Source of the DNA: Microvirga sp.
GTDB lineage: Bacteria > Pseudomonadota > Alphaproteobacteria > Rhizobiales > Beijerinckiaceae
NCBI GenBank assembly: GCA_022241475.1
Contig: JAKOMT010000010.1
Span: 1-48,138, forward strand
Direction of reading: 5' to 3'
DNA: 48,138 nt
Below the pieces are notes generated by a model that saw nothing but the letters and a program-made list of their open reading frames with translations, was not told where the DNA came from and searched no databases. Position numbers and translations under genes: made by a program. Below are positions 1 to 10,111 of the stretch, one piece after another. How positions within the stretch are numbered: the stretch's first letter is position 1; the number at the start of each line of letters is the position of its first letter.

Positions 1-104
1 TGCGGGTCGCGCGGCGCGTCGAAACGCTCCTCGCGGCCGCGCACGTGCACGTCCAGGCGATCCTTCGAGACGTCGATGCCGACGATCGGGGCGATGGCTT
101 CCAT
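1..104 (-). CDS. IS110-family transposase, N-terminal fragment (cut by window edge)
   Basis: The reverse strand opens at ATG 104-102 and reads about 34 residues before the left edge. The visible protein contains VGIDVSKDRLDVHV, the typical first strand of the RuvC-like DEDD catalytic domain of IS110 transposases; its Asp would be the first metal ligand. A purine-rich ribosome binding site (GGAAGGGAA) lies just upstream of the start. IS110 elements usually lack clear terminal inverted repeats, so the element's end between here and rnr cannot be fixed. It is the only clear transposase in the window. Whether it is intact depends on sequence outside the window. Confidence 0.8.
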   Translation of the reverse strand, partial: MEAIAPIVGIDVSKDRLDVHVRGREERFDAPRDP

Positions 105-575
105 TGTTTCCCTTCCTTGCGCAAGCGGGCTTTGACGGCGGCCCAAGCGACTGTTCGGGTTCAATGGAACGGCGAGCGTGGGTCCGAGCTGAGGGTCGGG
201 CTTAATGGCCCAGGGGGAGGTCGGCCTCACGCTCGCCACCGCCTCCGAAACCATACCGCAGGCGGCAGGAGAATAGTTACAAGGGGAGGGAAAAGGGCGA
301 GGTTCAAGCGCTGACGGAACTCCCTCCCCGCAGGGGAGGGTCGGGGTGGGGCGGATAGCGCTATCGTCTCCGAATGAAGCGCTCCGCCACGCGTCGCGCG
401 TTCGCGCGCGACACCCCTGCCTACCCTCCCCTGTCGGTGGGAATCGCGGCGCGGCTGCGGCGCGGCTTTCAGCCGGCGCGCAAAGCGCCTATATGATGGC
501 TGGCGCGCCCATTCCGCGCCGCCAATTCCGTCGCCGGCCTTTTTGGCCCGCGGCGGCCAACGTTCAGGAACTCGC
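105..575. other. Intergenic spacer between IS110 fragment and rnr
   Basis: About 470 bases with no convincing gene. The left part should include the non-coding end of the IS110 element. The centre carries a G-rich palindromic repeat (322-340) and a related CAGGGGAGGGT block in the opposite orientation near 425-440. Short open frames here have no recognisable content. In related genomes topA often precedes rnr; no topA sequence is visible here. Confidence 0.5.
322..340. repeat. Palindromic intergenic repeat, CCCTCCCC/GGGGAGGG hairpin
   Basis: A perfect 8-bp inverted repeat, CCCTCCCC and GGGGAGGG around a GCA loop, is followed by TCGGGGTGGGG. A similar block in inverted orientation occurs about 100 bases downstream. 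This resembles the short G-rich palindromic repeats scattered between genes of many GC-rich alphaproteobacteria. Its genome copy number cannot be judged from here. Confidence 0.5.
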
Positions 576-2890
<2,315 letters not shown>

Positions 2891-2894
<4 letters not shown>

Positions 2895-3346
2895 TGGACC
2901 GGACGACGATGAACGACGCGACGTCGGCGGCTCAGCCGCGCGACTGGAAGCTGGGGATCGCGCGGGGTCTCGCCCGGCGCTGCCCGGCTTGCGGCGAGGG
3001 CGCGCTTTTCGAGCGCTATCTCAAGGTCGCGCCGGCCTGCGCGTCCTGCGGCCAGGAGTTGCATCATCACCGGGCGGACGATCTGCCGCCCTACCTGACG
3101 ATTTTCGTCGTCGCGAAACTCGTCGGGTATGGCGTATACGTCTCCGAAATGCGCTACGAACCCTCGCTCGCCTTCCACCTGGCGACGTGGCCGGCGTTGA
3201 CGCTCGTCTTGTGCCTCGCCCTGCTCCCCCCTCTGAAGGGAGCCGTCGTCGGGCTGCAATACGCGCTCGGCATGCACGGGTTCGGAGCCGAGAGCGAACA
3301 CGACGCGGAGAACCCGCGCGAAGTGACGGAAGGATCGAGGGCGTGA
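2891..3346 (+). CDS. DUF983 family zinc-ribbon membrane protein
   Basis: A 151-residue protein of the DUF983 family. It has a zinc-ribbon motif CPAC...CASC at about residues 36-60 and two hydrophobic segments (about 70-90 and 100-125), so it is probably an inner-membrane protein with a cytoplasmic zinc finger. The biochemical function of the family is unknown. It overlaps rnr by ATGA and its own stop overlaps the next start (GTGA), so translation is probably coupled. The arrangement rnr-DUF983-NUDIX-rpmG recurs in Hyphomicrobiales. Confidence 0.9.
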
Positions 3347-4089
3347 CCGACACTGCGACGATGCTCACCGAGCGGCCGACGATAGCCGCGCCCGAACGGT
3401 CCTGGCCGAATGTGCGCCCGCGCGACGCCGCGACCCTGATCATCATCGATCGGACCCGGACGAGCCCGAAGGTGCTGATGGGCAAGCGCCATCACAGCCT
3501 CAAGTTCATGCCGGGCAAGTTCGTCTTCCCCGGCGGGCGCATCGAGGCGTCGGACAGGCGCATGGTGGCCGCGGGCATGCTCTGCGACCGCACCGACTCG
3601 GCGCTCGCCGCGCGCGTCGTGCGCCCCTCCTCGAGCCGCAACCGCGCGCTGGCGCTCGCCGCGATCCGCGAGACATACGAAGAGACCGGGCTGATGCTGG
3701 GCTCTCGCGATTTCGGAGCCCCGGATATCGCGATCGACGGGCCGTGGGGAGCCTTCGTCGAGGCGGGCGTCTTTCCCGAGCTCGACGCGCTTCAATTCGT
3801 GGCCCGCGCCATCACCCCGCCGCGCAGGGCCAAGCGTTTCGACACGCGCTTCTTTGCCGTCGATTTCGAGACGGTGGCTCACGAGACTCCGGGCCTCGTC
3901 GGCCCTGATTCCGAGCTCGTCGAACTCGTCTGGGTCGAACTCGCGCAGGCCCGCGACCTCGACCTGCCCGGGATCACCCACCTCGTGCTCGACGAGCTCG
4001 AGGCGCGCCTCGAAGCCGGCTTTTTCCCGCAGCTGCCCGTGCCGTTCTTCTATGAGCATCGGGGCGCGCGCGTGCGTGAGACCGTGTGA
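3343..4089 (+). CDS. NUDIX hydrolase (NUDT19-like, interrupted NUDIX box)
   Basis: A 248-residue hydrolase of nucleoside-diphosphate-linked substrates. It contains FPGGRIE near residue 65 and then, after an insertion of about 35 residues, AAIRETYEETGL, the metal-binding REXXEEXG helix. An insertion inside the NUDIX box is typical of the NUDT19/COG0494 type, whose substrates include CoA derivatives; the substrate here is not predictable. GTG 3343 is chosen because AGGATCGAGG lies just upstream and it overlaps the previous stop as GTGA. ATG 3361 is an alternative start. It lies in the rnr operon, seven bases before the MFS gene. Confidence 0.9.
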   Translation: MTDTATMLTERPTIAAPERSWPNVRPRDAATLIIIDRTRTSPKVLMGKRHHSLKFMPGKFVFPGGRIEASDRRMVAAGMLCDRTDSALAARVVRPSSSRNRALALAAIRETYEETGLMLGSRDFGAPDIAIDGPWGAFVEAGVFPELDALQFVARAITPPRRAKRFDTRFFAVDFETVAHETPGLVGPDSELVELVWVELAQARDLDLPGITHLVLDELEARLEAGFFPQLPVPFFYEHRGARVRETV

Positions 4090-4095
4090 GGCGCG

Positions 4096-5289
4096 ATGGC
4101 GGCGCCGTCCGACACACCCGACCGTGAAGCGGCCCACGTCGCCGCGGATCGCGAGATGGAGCGCGCCCGCTTCGCCTCGATCGCGGCCGCCATCGGCTGC
4201 ATAAGCGCAGTCGGCGTCGGGCTGAGCCTGTCCGTGCCGCTCCTCTCGCTCGAAATGGAGCGCATGGGGGCGTCGGGCACGCTCATCGGGGTCAACACGG
4301 CGCTCGCGGGCTTTGCGGCCATCGTGACCGTTCCGTTCGTGCCGAGGCTCGCGGCGCGTGTCGGCGTGCTGCCGCTCCTTTGGACGGCGGTCGCCGTCGC
4401 CGCCCTTTCGCTCCTCGCCTTCAAGGCGACCTACTCCATTGCCTGGTGGTTTCCGCTCCGGTTCATCTATTCCGTGGCGCTCGGCGCGCTGTTCGTTCTC
4501 TCGGAATTCTGGATCAACACGGCTGCGCCGCCCAAGCGACGCGGCTTCGTGATGGGGATCTACGCCACCGTCCTTGCGCTCGGCTTCGCGGCGGGGCCGG
4601 CGGTGCTGGCGCTCGTCGGCACCAGCGGCTGGCCGCCCTATATCGCTGGCGCGTGCCTGTGCGCGGCGGCGGCGCTGCCGCTGCTTCTTGCGCGCGGCGT
4701 CTCGCCCCATCTCGACGGCGGCTCCGGGCGCACGGTGCTCTCGTTCGTGCTCGCGGCGCCGGCGGCCACGGTCGCGGCGCTCGTCTTCGGCGCGGTGGAG
4801 AGCGGCGCCTTCTCCATCCTGCCGCTCTACGGACTGGAGATCGGCTACGCGGCGTCGGGCGCGGTGTTCCTCGTCAGCCTGATGGCGCTCGGAAACGTCG
4901 TGCTGCAGATTCCGCTCGGCATGATCTCGGACAGGATGGACCGGCGCGTCCTTCTGGCGATCATCGCCGGCGTCGGGCTCGCCGGCGCGCTCGCCATGCC
5001 CTTCGTCGCCGGCCACCTCTACGGCTTCGGAGCCCTGCTCGTGGTCTGGGGCGGCGTCGTGGGCGGGCTCTACACGGTCGGCCTCGCGCATCTCGGCGCG
5101 CGATTCTCGGGCGGCGACCTCGCGGCGGCGAACGCGGCCTTCGTCATTCTCTACAACGCCGGCATGATGATCGGCCCGCCGCTCTCCGGCGCGGGGCTCG
5201 ACCTGATCCGCCCGCACGGCTTCGCGTGGGCGCTGGCTTTGCTCTTCGCAGGCTATCTGACGGTTGTGGCGACGCGTTTGCGGCGATGA
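4096..5289 (+). CDS. MFS transporter
   Basis: A 397-residue protein with about twelve hydrophobic segments and a major facilitator superfamily fold. The loop between helices 2 and 3 and the central loop (MISDRMDRR) are typical. Family resemblance is to the YcaD/sugar-efflux-like group, but the substrate is unknown. The gene starts six bases after the NUDIX stop and is probably its cotranscribed last partner, ending at the hairpin at 5361. Confidence 0.85.
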   Translation: MAAPSDTPDREAAHVAADREMERARFASIAAAIGCISAVGVGLSLSVPLLSLEMERMGASGTLIGVNTALAGFAAIVTVPFVPRLAARVGVLPLLWTAVAVAALSLLAFKATYSIAWWFPLRFIYSVALGALFVLSEFWINTAAPPKRRGFVMGIYATVLALGFAAGPAVLALVGTSGWPPYIAGACLCAAAALPLLLARGVSPHLDGGSGRTVLSFVLAAPAATVAALVFGAVESGAFSILPLYGLEIGYAASGAVFLVSLMALGNVVLQIPLGMISDRMDRRVLLAIIAGVGLAGALAMPFVAGHLYGFGALLVVWGGVVGGLYTVGLAHLGARFSGGDLAAANAAFVILYNAGMMIGPPLSGAGLDLIRPHGFAWALALLFAGYLTVVATRLRR

Positions 5290-5360
5290 CCGAAGAGCGA
5301 AACTGGCGTCGCTTATGCTTGACGCGCAGGCCCGGATCGGGCATGAACGCGTCGAATTCC

Positions 5361-5389
5361 GGCCGGGCGACGCCCGGCCCTTTGCGTTT
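5361..5389 (+). terminator. Candidate terminator after the rnr-MFS operon, upstream of rpmG
   Basis: GGCCGGGC and GCCCGGCC form a perfect 8-bp stem with a three-base loop, followed by CTTTGCGTTT. The T tract is interrupted, so termination may be partial. It lies downstream of the MFS gene and 40 bases before rpmG. A weak promoter-like TTGACG-N17-CATGAA sits further upstream at 5319-5347, which would place this hairpin in the rpmG leader. Confidence 0.5.
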
Positions 5390-5427
5390 CGCGGCGTCGG
5401 CCGCACGCTTCATCGAGAGGATGGATC

Positions 5428-5595
5428 ATGGCCAAGGCTGCAACGATCAAGATCAAGCTTCTGTCGACCGCCGATACGGGCTTTTTCTACGTCACTAAGA
5501 AGAACACCCGCACGATGACCGACAAGCTGTCGCTCAAGAAGTACGATCCGGTCGCGAAGAAGCACGTCGAGTTCAAGGAAACCAAGATCAAGTGA
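5428..5595 (+). CDS. rpmG: 50S ribosomal protein L33
   Basis: A 55-residue basic protein that matches bacterial L33 over its whole length ([20 protein letters not shown] at the start, [19 protein letters not shown] at the end). It is a component of the large ribosomal subunit near the E site. It lacks the CxxC pairs of zinc-binding L33 forms, so it is a zinc-independent (C-minus) type. A GAGAGGATGGATC ribosome binding region precedes ATG 5428. A strong terminator follows at 5623. Confidence 0.97.
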   Translation: MAKAATIKIKLLSTADTGFFYVTKKNTRTMTDKLSLKKYDPVAKKHVEFKETKIK

Positions 5596-5622
5596 TCTGA
5601 GGTTCGCTCGTCGAACGTTTCA

Positions 5623-5647
5623 GGGGCGCTCTCGGGCGCCCCTTTTA
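5623..5647 (+). terminator. Rho-independent terminator after rpmG
   Basis: GGGGCGC pairs with GCGCCCC around a short loop, followed directly by CCTTTTACG. It sits 28 bases after the rpmG stop and before the convergent gene ending at 5670. Confidence 0.85.
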
Positions 5648-5669
5648 CGTTTCGGAGGGGCTGGGGGAA

Positions 5670-5954
5670 TCAGCGCCGCGTGTCGCGCTCGCTGCGCTCG
5701 ATGATGCGATACTCCGCGTCGATGATCTCGGGATCCGACTTGGCCTGAGCGCGCACGCGGCGGCCGCGGCCGAACCAGGCGGCGACGAGCGCCGCGACCA
5801 TCGCGGCCGGGATCGCGACCAGCGCCACGCCGGCGGCGAGGATCAGAACGAGGAAGCCGACGAGCATCGCGGCGACGACGCCCAGCGCCAGCGCCCAGCG
5901 CGGCACGGTCACGACGCGCGGCTGCCCGTTCTCGTATTTCACGTAGCGAAACAT
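5670..5954 (-). CDS. Small membrane protein of unknown function
   Basis: A 94-residue protein beginning MFRYVKYENGQPRVVTVPRW, with two closely spaced hydrophobic segments (about residues 20-65) and a charged Arg-rich C-terminus. No family is recognised. ATG 5954 is preferred over the longer frame because AAAGAGGAT lies immediately upstream. It is divergent from arfB with only 63 bases between the starts, so the two promoters must be interleaved. It is convergent with rpmG. Confidence 0.7.
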   Translation of the reverse strand: MFRYVKYENGQPRVVTVPRWALALGVVAAMLVGFLVLILAAGVALVAIPAAMVAALVAAWFGRGRRVRAQAKSDPEIIDAEYRIIERSERDTRR

Positions 5955-6017
5955 ATCCTCTTTCCCCTCGGCGCCATCGCGCGTGAGCGCATCCTCGTCA
6001 TATGGTATGGCGAAAGC

Positions 6018-6437
6018 ATGATTCAAATCACGCCCTTCATCGCGCTTCACGAGGACGAGATCGACGAGACGTTCGTGCGCGCCGCCGGACCGGGCGGCCA
6101 GAACGTCAACAAGGTCGCCACCGCGGTGCAATTGCGCTTCGACATGCGCGCCTCGCCCTCAATGAGCGACGAGGTCAAGGAGCGGCTCGCCGTCATCGCC
6201 GGCCAGCGCCTGACCAAGGACGGCGTGATCGTGATCTCGGCGCAGAGCCACCGAACGCAGGAGCGCAACCGCGAGGACGCGTTGGCGCGGCTCGTGGAGA
6301 TGATCCGCCGCGCCGCCGTGCGTCCCCGCCCGCGCCGGCCGACGCGGCCGACGCTCGGCTCGAAGAAGCGCCGCCTCGCCTCCAAGACGAAGCACGGGGA
6401 GACGAAGGCGATGCGCGGCAAGCCCTTCCTCGACTGA
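6018..6437 (+). CDS. arfB: Alternative ribosome-rescue factor / peptidyl-tRNA hydrolase ArfB
   Basis: A 139-residue release-factor-like protein that hydrolyses peptidyl-tRNA on stalled ribosomes. The catalytic GGQ motif is in AAGPGGQNVNK at about residues 22-32. The C-terminus is a Lys/Arg-rich tail (KKRRLASKTKHG) that in ArfB (YaeJ) enters the empty mRNA channel. The length equals E. coli ArfB (about 140). The lack of a release-factor domain 2 and the basic tail distinguish it from PrfA/PrfB and from PrfH. Confidence 0.93.
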   Translation: MIQITPFIALHEDEIDETFVRAAGPGGQNVNKVATAVQLRFDMRASPSMSDEVKERLAVIAGQRLTKDGVIVISAQSHRTQERNREDALARLVEMIRRAAVRPRPRRPTRPTLGSKKRRLASKTKHGETKAMRGKPFLD

Positions 6438-6469
6438 ACGGAACCCGCCGCGCGACGCTGTCGGGCCGC

Positions 6470-6820
6470 TTACTTGCCGGCGATGACGGCGATTTCGACC
6501 TTGAGGCGCGGCGACGCCAGCTTCGCCTCGACCGTCGCGCGAGCGGGGGCGCAGCCGGGGGCGACCCAGGCGTCCCAGACGCCGTTCATGTCCTGGAAGG
6601 TCGCGATGTCGGTCAGCCAGATGCTGGCCGAGATCAGCTTCGTCTTGTCCGTGCCGGCCTTCGCGAGCAGGTCGTCGATGATCGCGAGGATCTCCTTCGT
6701 CTGCTCGGCGACCGAGCCGTCCGCCATTTCGCGGGCGACCTGACCCGCCGTATAGACCGTGTCGCCGTGGACGACGGCCATGCTCATGCGCGGGCCGGGC
6801 TCGATGCGCTGGATGCTCAT
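6470..6820 (-). CDS. RidA family protein (enamine/imine deaminase type)
   Basis: A 116-residue protein of the YjgF/YER057c/UK114 (Rid) superfamily, small cytosolic trimers that hydrolyse reactive enamines or imines formed by PLP enzymes. The segment CAPARATVEA at about residues 91-100 contains the Arg that binds the substrate carboxylate in active RidA proteins. It belongs to a Rid subgroup rather than classical RidA, so the substrate is uncertain. AAGGAGAATTCAC gives a strong ribosome binding site for ATG 6820. It converges on arfB and lies downstream of the HPr gene on the same strand. Confidence 0.88.
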   Translation of the reverse strand: MSIQRIEPGPRMSMAVVHGDTVYTAGQVAREMADGSVAEQTKEILAIIDDLLAKAGTDKTKLISASIWLTDIATFQDMNGVWDAWVAPGCAPARATVEAKLASPRLKVEIAVIAGK

Positions 6821-6922
6821 GTGAATTCTCCTTGGGGAATTTTTTGAATGGAGACGCCTCGCGGCGTTGGCGCGTTCATGCCGGCAGGAGAGCGCCGCGT
6901 AAAGGGGCGCGTCGCGCGAAGA

Positions 6923-7279
6923 CTATTCGTCCTCGCCGAATCGGCCGGATATCAGCGCCGTGAGGGCGTCCAGCGTCTCGCTGGCCTGCGCGCCGCGCGC
7001 CTCGACGTCGATCGTCGTGCCCTTGGCGGCGGCCAGCGTCAAAAGCCCCATGATCGAGCGCCCGCCGACGGTCTCGCCACAGCGCGTGACGGAAACCTCG
7101 ACTTCGAAACGCTCGACCGTCTGCACGAATTTCGCCGACGCGCGCGCGTGCAGGCCCTTGCGGTTGACGATCCGCAGGCGGCGGGCGTTCTCGCCGATTT
7201 CTTCGAAATCGGGGCCGTCCACGATCTCGTCGCAGGGACGCTCCGGCTCGGGAGCGCCGTTCGCCGCAGCGTCGTTCAT
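6923..7279 (-). CDS. HPr family phosphocarrier protein
   Basis: A 118-residue PTS phosphocarrier. GLHARAS carries the active His (equivalent to His15), and GGRSIMGLLTL carries the regulatory Ser (equivalent to Ser46) that HPr kinase modifies. It has an N-terminal acidic extension of about 33 residues compared with classical 85-residue HPr. It is the last gene of a minus-strand run chvI-chvG-hprK-EIIA-HPr and starts only four bases after the EIIA stop. With no sugar permease nearby it is presumably a regulatory PTS, fed by an EI encoded elsewhere. Confidence 0.94.
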   Translation of the reverse strand: MNDAAANGAPEPERPCDEIVDGPDFEEIGENARRLRIVNRKGLHARASAKFVQTVERFEVEVSVTRCGETVGGRSIMGLLTLAAAKGTTIDVEARGAQASETLDALTALISGRFGEDE

Positions 7280-7283
7280 CGGC

Positions 7284-7685
7284 CTACTTCCCCGCGAGCA
7301 CGTGGGACGCGACGTTGATGTATTTTCGGCCGGCCTCCTGGGCGTGCATCACGGCGTCTGCGAGATTCTCGCAATCGCGCACGCTGGCGAGCTTGATAAG
7401 CATCGGAAGATTGATGCCGGCGACGACCTCGACCTCGCGGCCGTTCATGCAGGACAGGGCGAGGTTGGAGGGCGTGCCGCCGAACATGTCGGTGAGCACG
7501 ACGACGCCCGATCCGCCTTCGACGCGACCCACCGCCTCGAGGATGTCGCCGCGGCGCGTCTCCATGTCGTCCTCCGGGCCGATCGTGATCGTCTCGATCC
7601 GGTCCTGGGGGCCGACGACGTGTTCGAGCGCAGCTCGGAATTCGATGGCGAGTCGCCCGTGCGTGACGAGCACCATTCCAATCAT
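7284..7685 (-). CDS. PTS EIIA component, mannose (ManX/EIIA-Man) family
   Basis: A 133-residue EIIA domain protein. It begins MIGMVLVTHGRLA, whose His is the phosphorylated residue (equivalent to His10 of ManX). TDMFGGTPSN and the following INLPML segment are family signatures. In Hyphomicrobiales this stand-alone EIIA acts as a regulatory output, not as part of a sugar permease. ATG 7685 is chosen because the family sequence begins there, although its ribosome binding site is weak. A 97-base spacer separates it from hprK. Confidence 0.93.
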   Translation of the reverse strand: MIGMVLVTHGRLAIEFRAALEHVVGPQDRIETITIGPEDDMETRRGDILEAVGRVEGGSGVVVLTDMFGGTPSNLALSCMNGREVEVVAGINLPMLIKLASVRDCENLADAVMHAQEAGRKYINVASHVLAGK

Positions 7686-7782
7686 GTCGTCTCGTTTCCG
7701 GCGCCCATGCAGGGCAGGCCGATATCTTGTGCAGTGCAAAGCGCAACGCAAGCAGAATGCGACAAGTTTTTCATCATTCCAA
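7686..7782 (-). other. Spacer between hprK and EIIA with T/G homopolymer tract
   Basis: On the minus strand the end of hprK and the start of this spacer contain CAC followed by six T, four G and seven T, then a run of TTGC-like motifs. No clear terminator hairpin is visible. A secondary promoter for EIIA-HPr could lie here. Nothing else is recognised. Confidence 0.35.
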
Positions 7783-8226
7783 TCACGCGGACGAGAAAAA
7801 AACCCCAAAAAAGTGCAATAATACGATACATGCCATCTCTCGTTGCAGGGTTAATGACGGAACCGTCACGCCCTCGACGGTCGCCGTCACGTTGTCGCAT
7901 TCGGGCGAGCGCGGCGCCTGCGGATCGAGATCGACGACGAGGCGAAGCCGCGCATCGGCGAGATGGGGCGTTTGCACGATCCCGAGACCGCGGATCTCCG
8001 CCCGCCCCGCGATCGCCGGATGCGGGCGCATCAGAACGCGCCCTCCCCGCTCGCGAAGCAGCACGCGGTCGTCGGCGACGAGCCGCGCAAAGAGCCTTCT
8101 CGCGGCCGCATGGGCGATCAGCTCGAGCGCGAGCGAAGTCTTGCCTGCGCCGGCCGGCCCGCGGATCAGGATTCCCGCCTCGCCGACGACCAGCGCGACG
8201 CCATGGACGGACGTCCACCCGATCAT
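7783..8226 (-). CDS. hprK: HPr kinase/phosphorylase, short alphaproteobacterial form
   Basis: A 147-residue serine kinase for HPr consisting only of the C-terminal catalytic domain, as in other alphaproteobacteria; the N-terminal domain of the Bacillus enzyme is absent. The Walker A loop GPAGAGKTS is at about residues 23-31, and VADDRVLL provides the catalytic Asp region. ATG 8226 overlaps the chvG stop as ATGA, so it is translationally coupled to the sensor kinase. The C-terminus (HFFGVFFSSA) is encoded by the T-rich tract at 7783-7810, where a replication or sequencing slip would change the end of the protein. Confidence 0.93.
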   Translation of the reverse strand: MIGWTSVHGVALVVGEAGILIRGPAGAGKTSLALELIAHAAARRLFARLVADDRVLLRERGGRVLMRPHPAIAGRAEIRGLGIVQTPHLADARLRLVVDLDPQAPRSPECDNVTATVEGVTVPSLTLQREMACIVLLHFFGVFFSSA

Positions 8227-10076
8227 GCGGCGAAGGCCGGAAGCCTGACCACGAAGCGCGCCCCGAGCACCGCGGGCTGGCCCGACCCGTCGGGCGGTCC
8301 GAGACGGTTTTCGGCGCGGATCTCGCCGCGATGCACCTGCACGATCTGCTGCGAGATCGACAGACCGAGCCCGGAATTCTGCCCGAAACCCTGATCCGGA
8401 CGATCCGTATAAAAGCGCTCGAAGATGCGCGTGAGCGCATGGTCGGGAATGCCGGGACCGTCGTCGTCGACGACGAGAACGACGTCCGGGCCGTTGCGGG
8501 AGAGCCGGACGCGGACCTCGCCGTTTTCCGGCGAGAAGGAGCGGGCGTTGTCGAGAAGGTTGCGCAGGACCTGCCCGATGCGGCTGTCGTGACCGAGAAC
8601 GACGTAGGGCGAGCGCAGCGTCTCGGCCTTCGCCGCAGCGCGCGATTGAGGCTTCACGCCGGCGAAGGGGACGGGATCGCGCGTCACCACGATCAGCGCC
8701 TCGCCGGGACGGCGCGTGTCGTTGGCCACGGACGCGACCGCTTCGACGAGGCGCGCGAGGTCGACCGGGGCGGCTTCCGCGCGCGCCAGTTCCGCGTCCA
8801 GTCGCGAGGCGTCCGAGATGTCGCTGATGAGCCGGTCGAGCCGCCGGACGTCGTGCTGGATGATGTCGAGGAGGCGCCCGCGCGATTCGTCCGAACGAGC
8901 GAGCGGCAACGTCTCCACGGCGCTGCGCAGGGAGGTGAGCGGGTTCTTGAGCTCGTGCGACACGTCCGCCGCGAAGCTCTCGATGGCGTCGATGCGCTTG
9001 TAGAGCGCCTGCGTCATGTCGCGCAGGGCGCCCGAGAGATGGCCGATTTCGTCGGAGCGATAGGTGAAGTCCGGAATCTCCTGCCGCGACTTGATCCCGC
9101 GCCGCACGCGCTCGGCGGCCTCGGCGAGGCGGCGCACCGGCCCGGCGATGGCGTTCGCCTGGAGCACGGAGAGGAGCACCATCACGGCTGCGGCGACGAG
9201 AAACACCTGGAACAGCGCGACGCGTTCGGAGGCGATGATGGCGTCGATGTCGCCGCCCTGGGTCGAGAGCATGAGCACGCCCCGAACCGAGCCCTGCCGC
9301 TGGATCGGCACCCCGACGGACACGATCGTCTCGCCGGCGGGATTGAGGCGAACGACGCTCGCGGCGACGCCGACGAGCGCCTGGGTCACCTCGGGAAAAA
9401 CACGCCCGTTGGTCGGGCCGATCGCTTCGAGCATCGGCTGGCGCGTCGCGACGAAGAAACTGCGCCCCCAGTTCCAGATCGTCTGAAGATACGTCATCTC
9501 GGGGACGTCGAGCGGCGGAAGGTCGAGCCGCAGGATGTTGCCGCGAGAATAGAGCGCGCGGGAATCGAGAATCAGCATGGCCTCGCGGTCATAGACCCGC
9601 GCGCGCGTCCCGGTCGGCGTGATCAGTCGGCGCAGAAGCGGCGCGACGCGCTCGGGATTGATCGAGAATTCGAGCGGCGAGAAGATGTCCTCGCCGAATC
9701 CGGAGGTCTCGCCGAGCTGCATCTGAAGCAGGGCGTCGGGGTCGATCTGGATCGAATCGATGTCGACGGTCGCGGAGGAGGCGATGGCGCCGGCGATGAT
9801 CTCGCCCTGCGTCTTGAGGCTCTGGACCCGCGCCTCGATCAGCCCCTCACGGAACTGGTTGAGGTAGAGGAAGCCGACGAGAAGCGCGACGAGCCCGGCG
9901 AGATTGAGGACCACGATGCGCCGCGTCAGGCTGGAGGCGCCGCGCGCGACCCAGCCCCGCAGCACGCGCGCCGAGCGCCACGCCCGGCGCGAGGGGGCGA
10001 TCTTCTCCCGCGGCGCGTCGGAGAGAAGCGGCTGCGCAACGATGCGCGGTTGATCGTCGGCGCGGCGCGCGTCCAC
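8223..10076 (-). CDS. chvG: Sensor histidine kinase ChvG (ExoS)
   Basis: A 617-residue membrane sensor kinase partnered with ChvI. Layout: TM1 at about 53-73, a periplasmic sensing domain of about 210 residues, TM2 at about 287-307, HAMP (about 308-360), an H-box with His374 in ADVSHELKNPLTS, an N-box (NLLDNARSFSP) and a G-box (DDDGPGIP). The long periplasmic domain and the locus (chvI upstream, hprK downstream) identify it as ChvG rather than another kinase. In Rhizobium, Agrobacterium and Brucella relatives the pair controls envelope, acid and host-adaptation genes. It starts 35 bases after chvI. Confidence 0.95.
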   Translation of the reverse strand: MDARRADDQPRIVAQPLLSDAPREKIAPSRRAWRSARVLRGWVARGASSLTRRIVVLNLAGLVALLVGFLYLNQFREGLIEARVQSLKTQGEIIAGAIASSATVDIDSIQIDPDALLQMQLGETSGFGEDIFSPLEFSINPERVAPLLRRLITPTGTRARVYDREAMLILDSRALYSRGNILRLDLPPLDVPEMTYLQTIWNWGRSFFVATRQPMLEAIGPTNGRVFPEVTQALVGVAASVVRLNPAGETIVSVGVPIQRQGSVRGVLMLSTQGGDIDAIIASERVALFQVFLVAAAVMVLLSVLQANAIAGPVRRLAEAAERVRRGIKSRQEIPDFTYRSDEIGHLSGALRDMTQALYKRIDAIESFAADVSHELKNPLTSLRSAVETLPLARSDESRGRLLDIIQHDVRRLDRLISDISDASRLDAELARAEAAPVDLARLVEAVASVANDTRRPGEALIVVTRDPVPFAGVKPQSRAAAKAETLRSPYVVLGHDSRIGQVLRNLLDNARSFSPENGEVRVRLSRNGPDVVLVVDDDGPGIPDHALTRIFERFYTDRPDQGFGQNSGLGLSISQQIVQVHRGEIRAENRLGPPDGSGQPAVLGARFVVRLPAFAA

Positions 10077-10111
10077 CGGGTCCGTCCTTTCGCCCTCGAC
10101 GGCCTGTTCCG

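Noticed and set aside
5319..5347. TTGACG-N17-CATGAA as the rpmG promoter
   Set aside because: The -10 is poor and a hairpin follows between it and rpmG, so it is mentioned only as an alternative and not listed as a feature.
3154..5406. Minus-strand frame of 750 codons across the NUDIX and MFS genes
   Set aside because: It spans several genuine plus-strand genes and encodes only Arg/Glu/Asp-rich sequence.
7700..7800. Cluster of TTGC motifs upstream of EIIA as a defined operator
   Set aside because: The units are irregular in spacing and no dyad is apparent; evidence is insufficient for a separate site.
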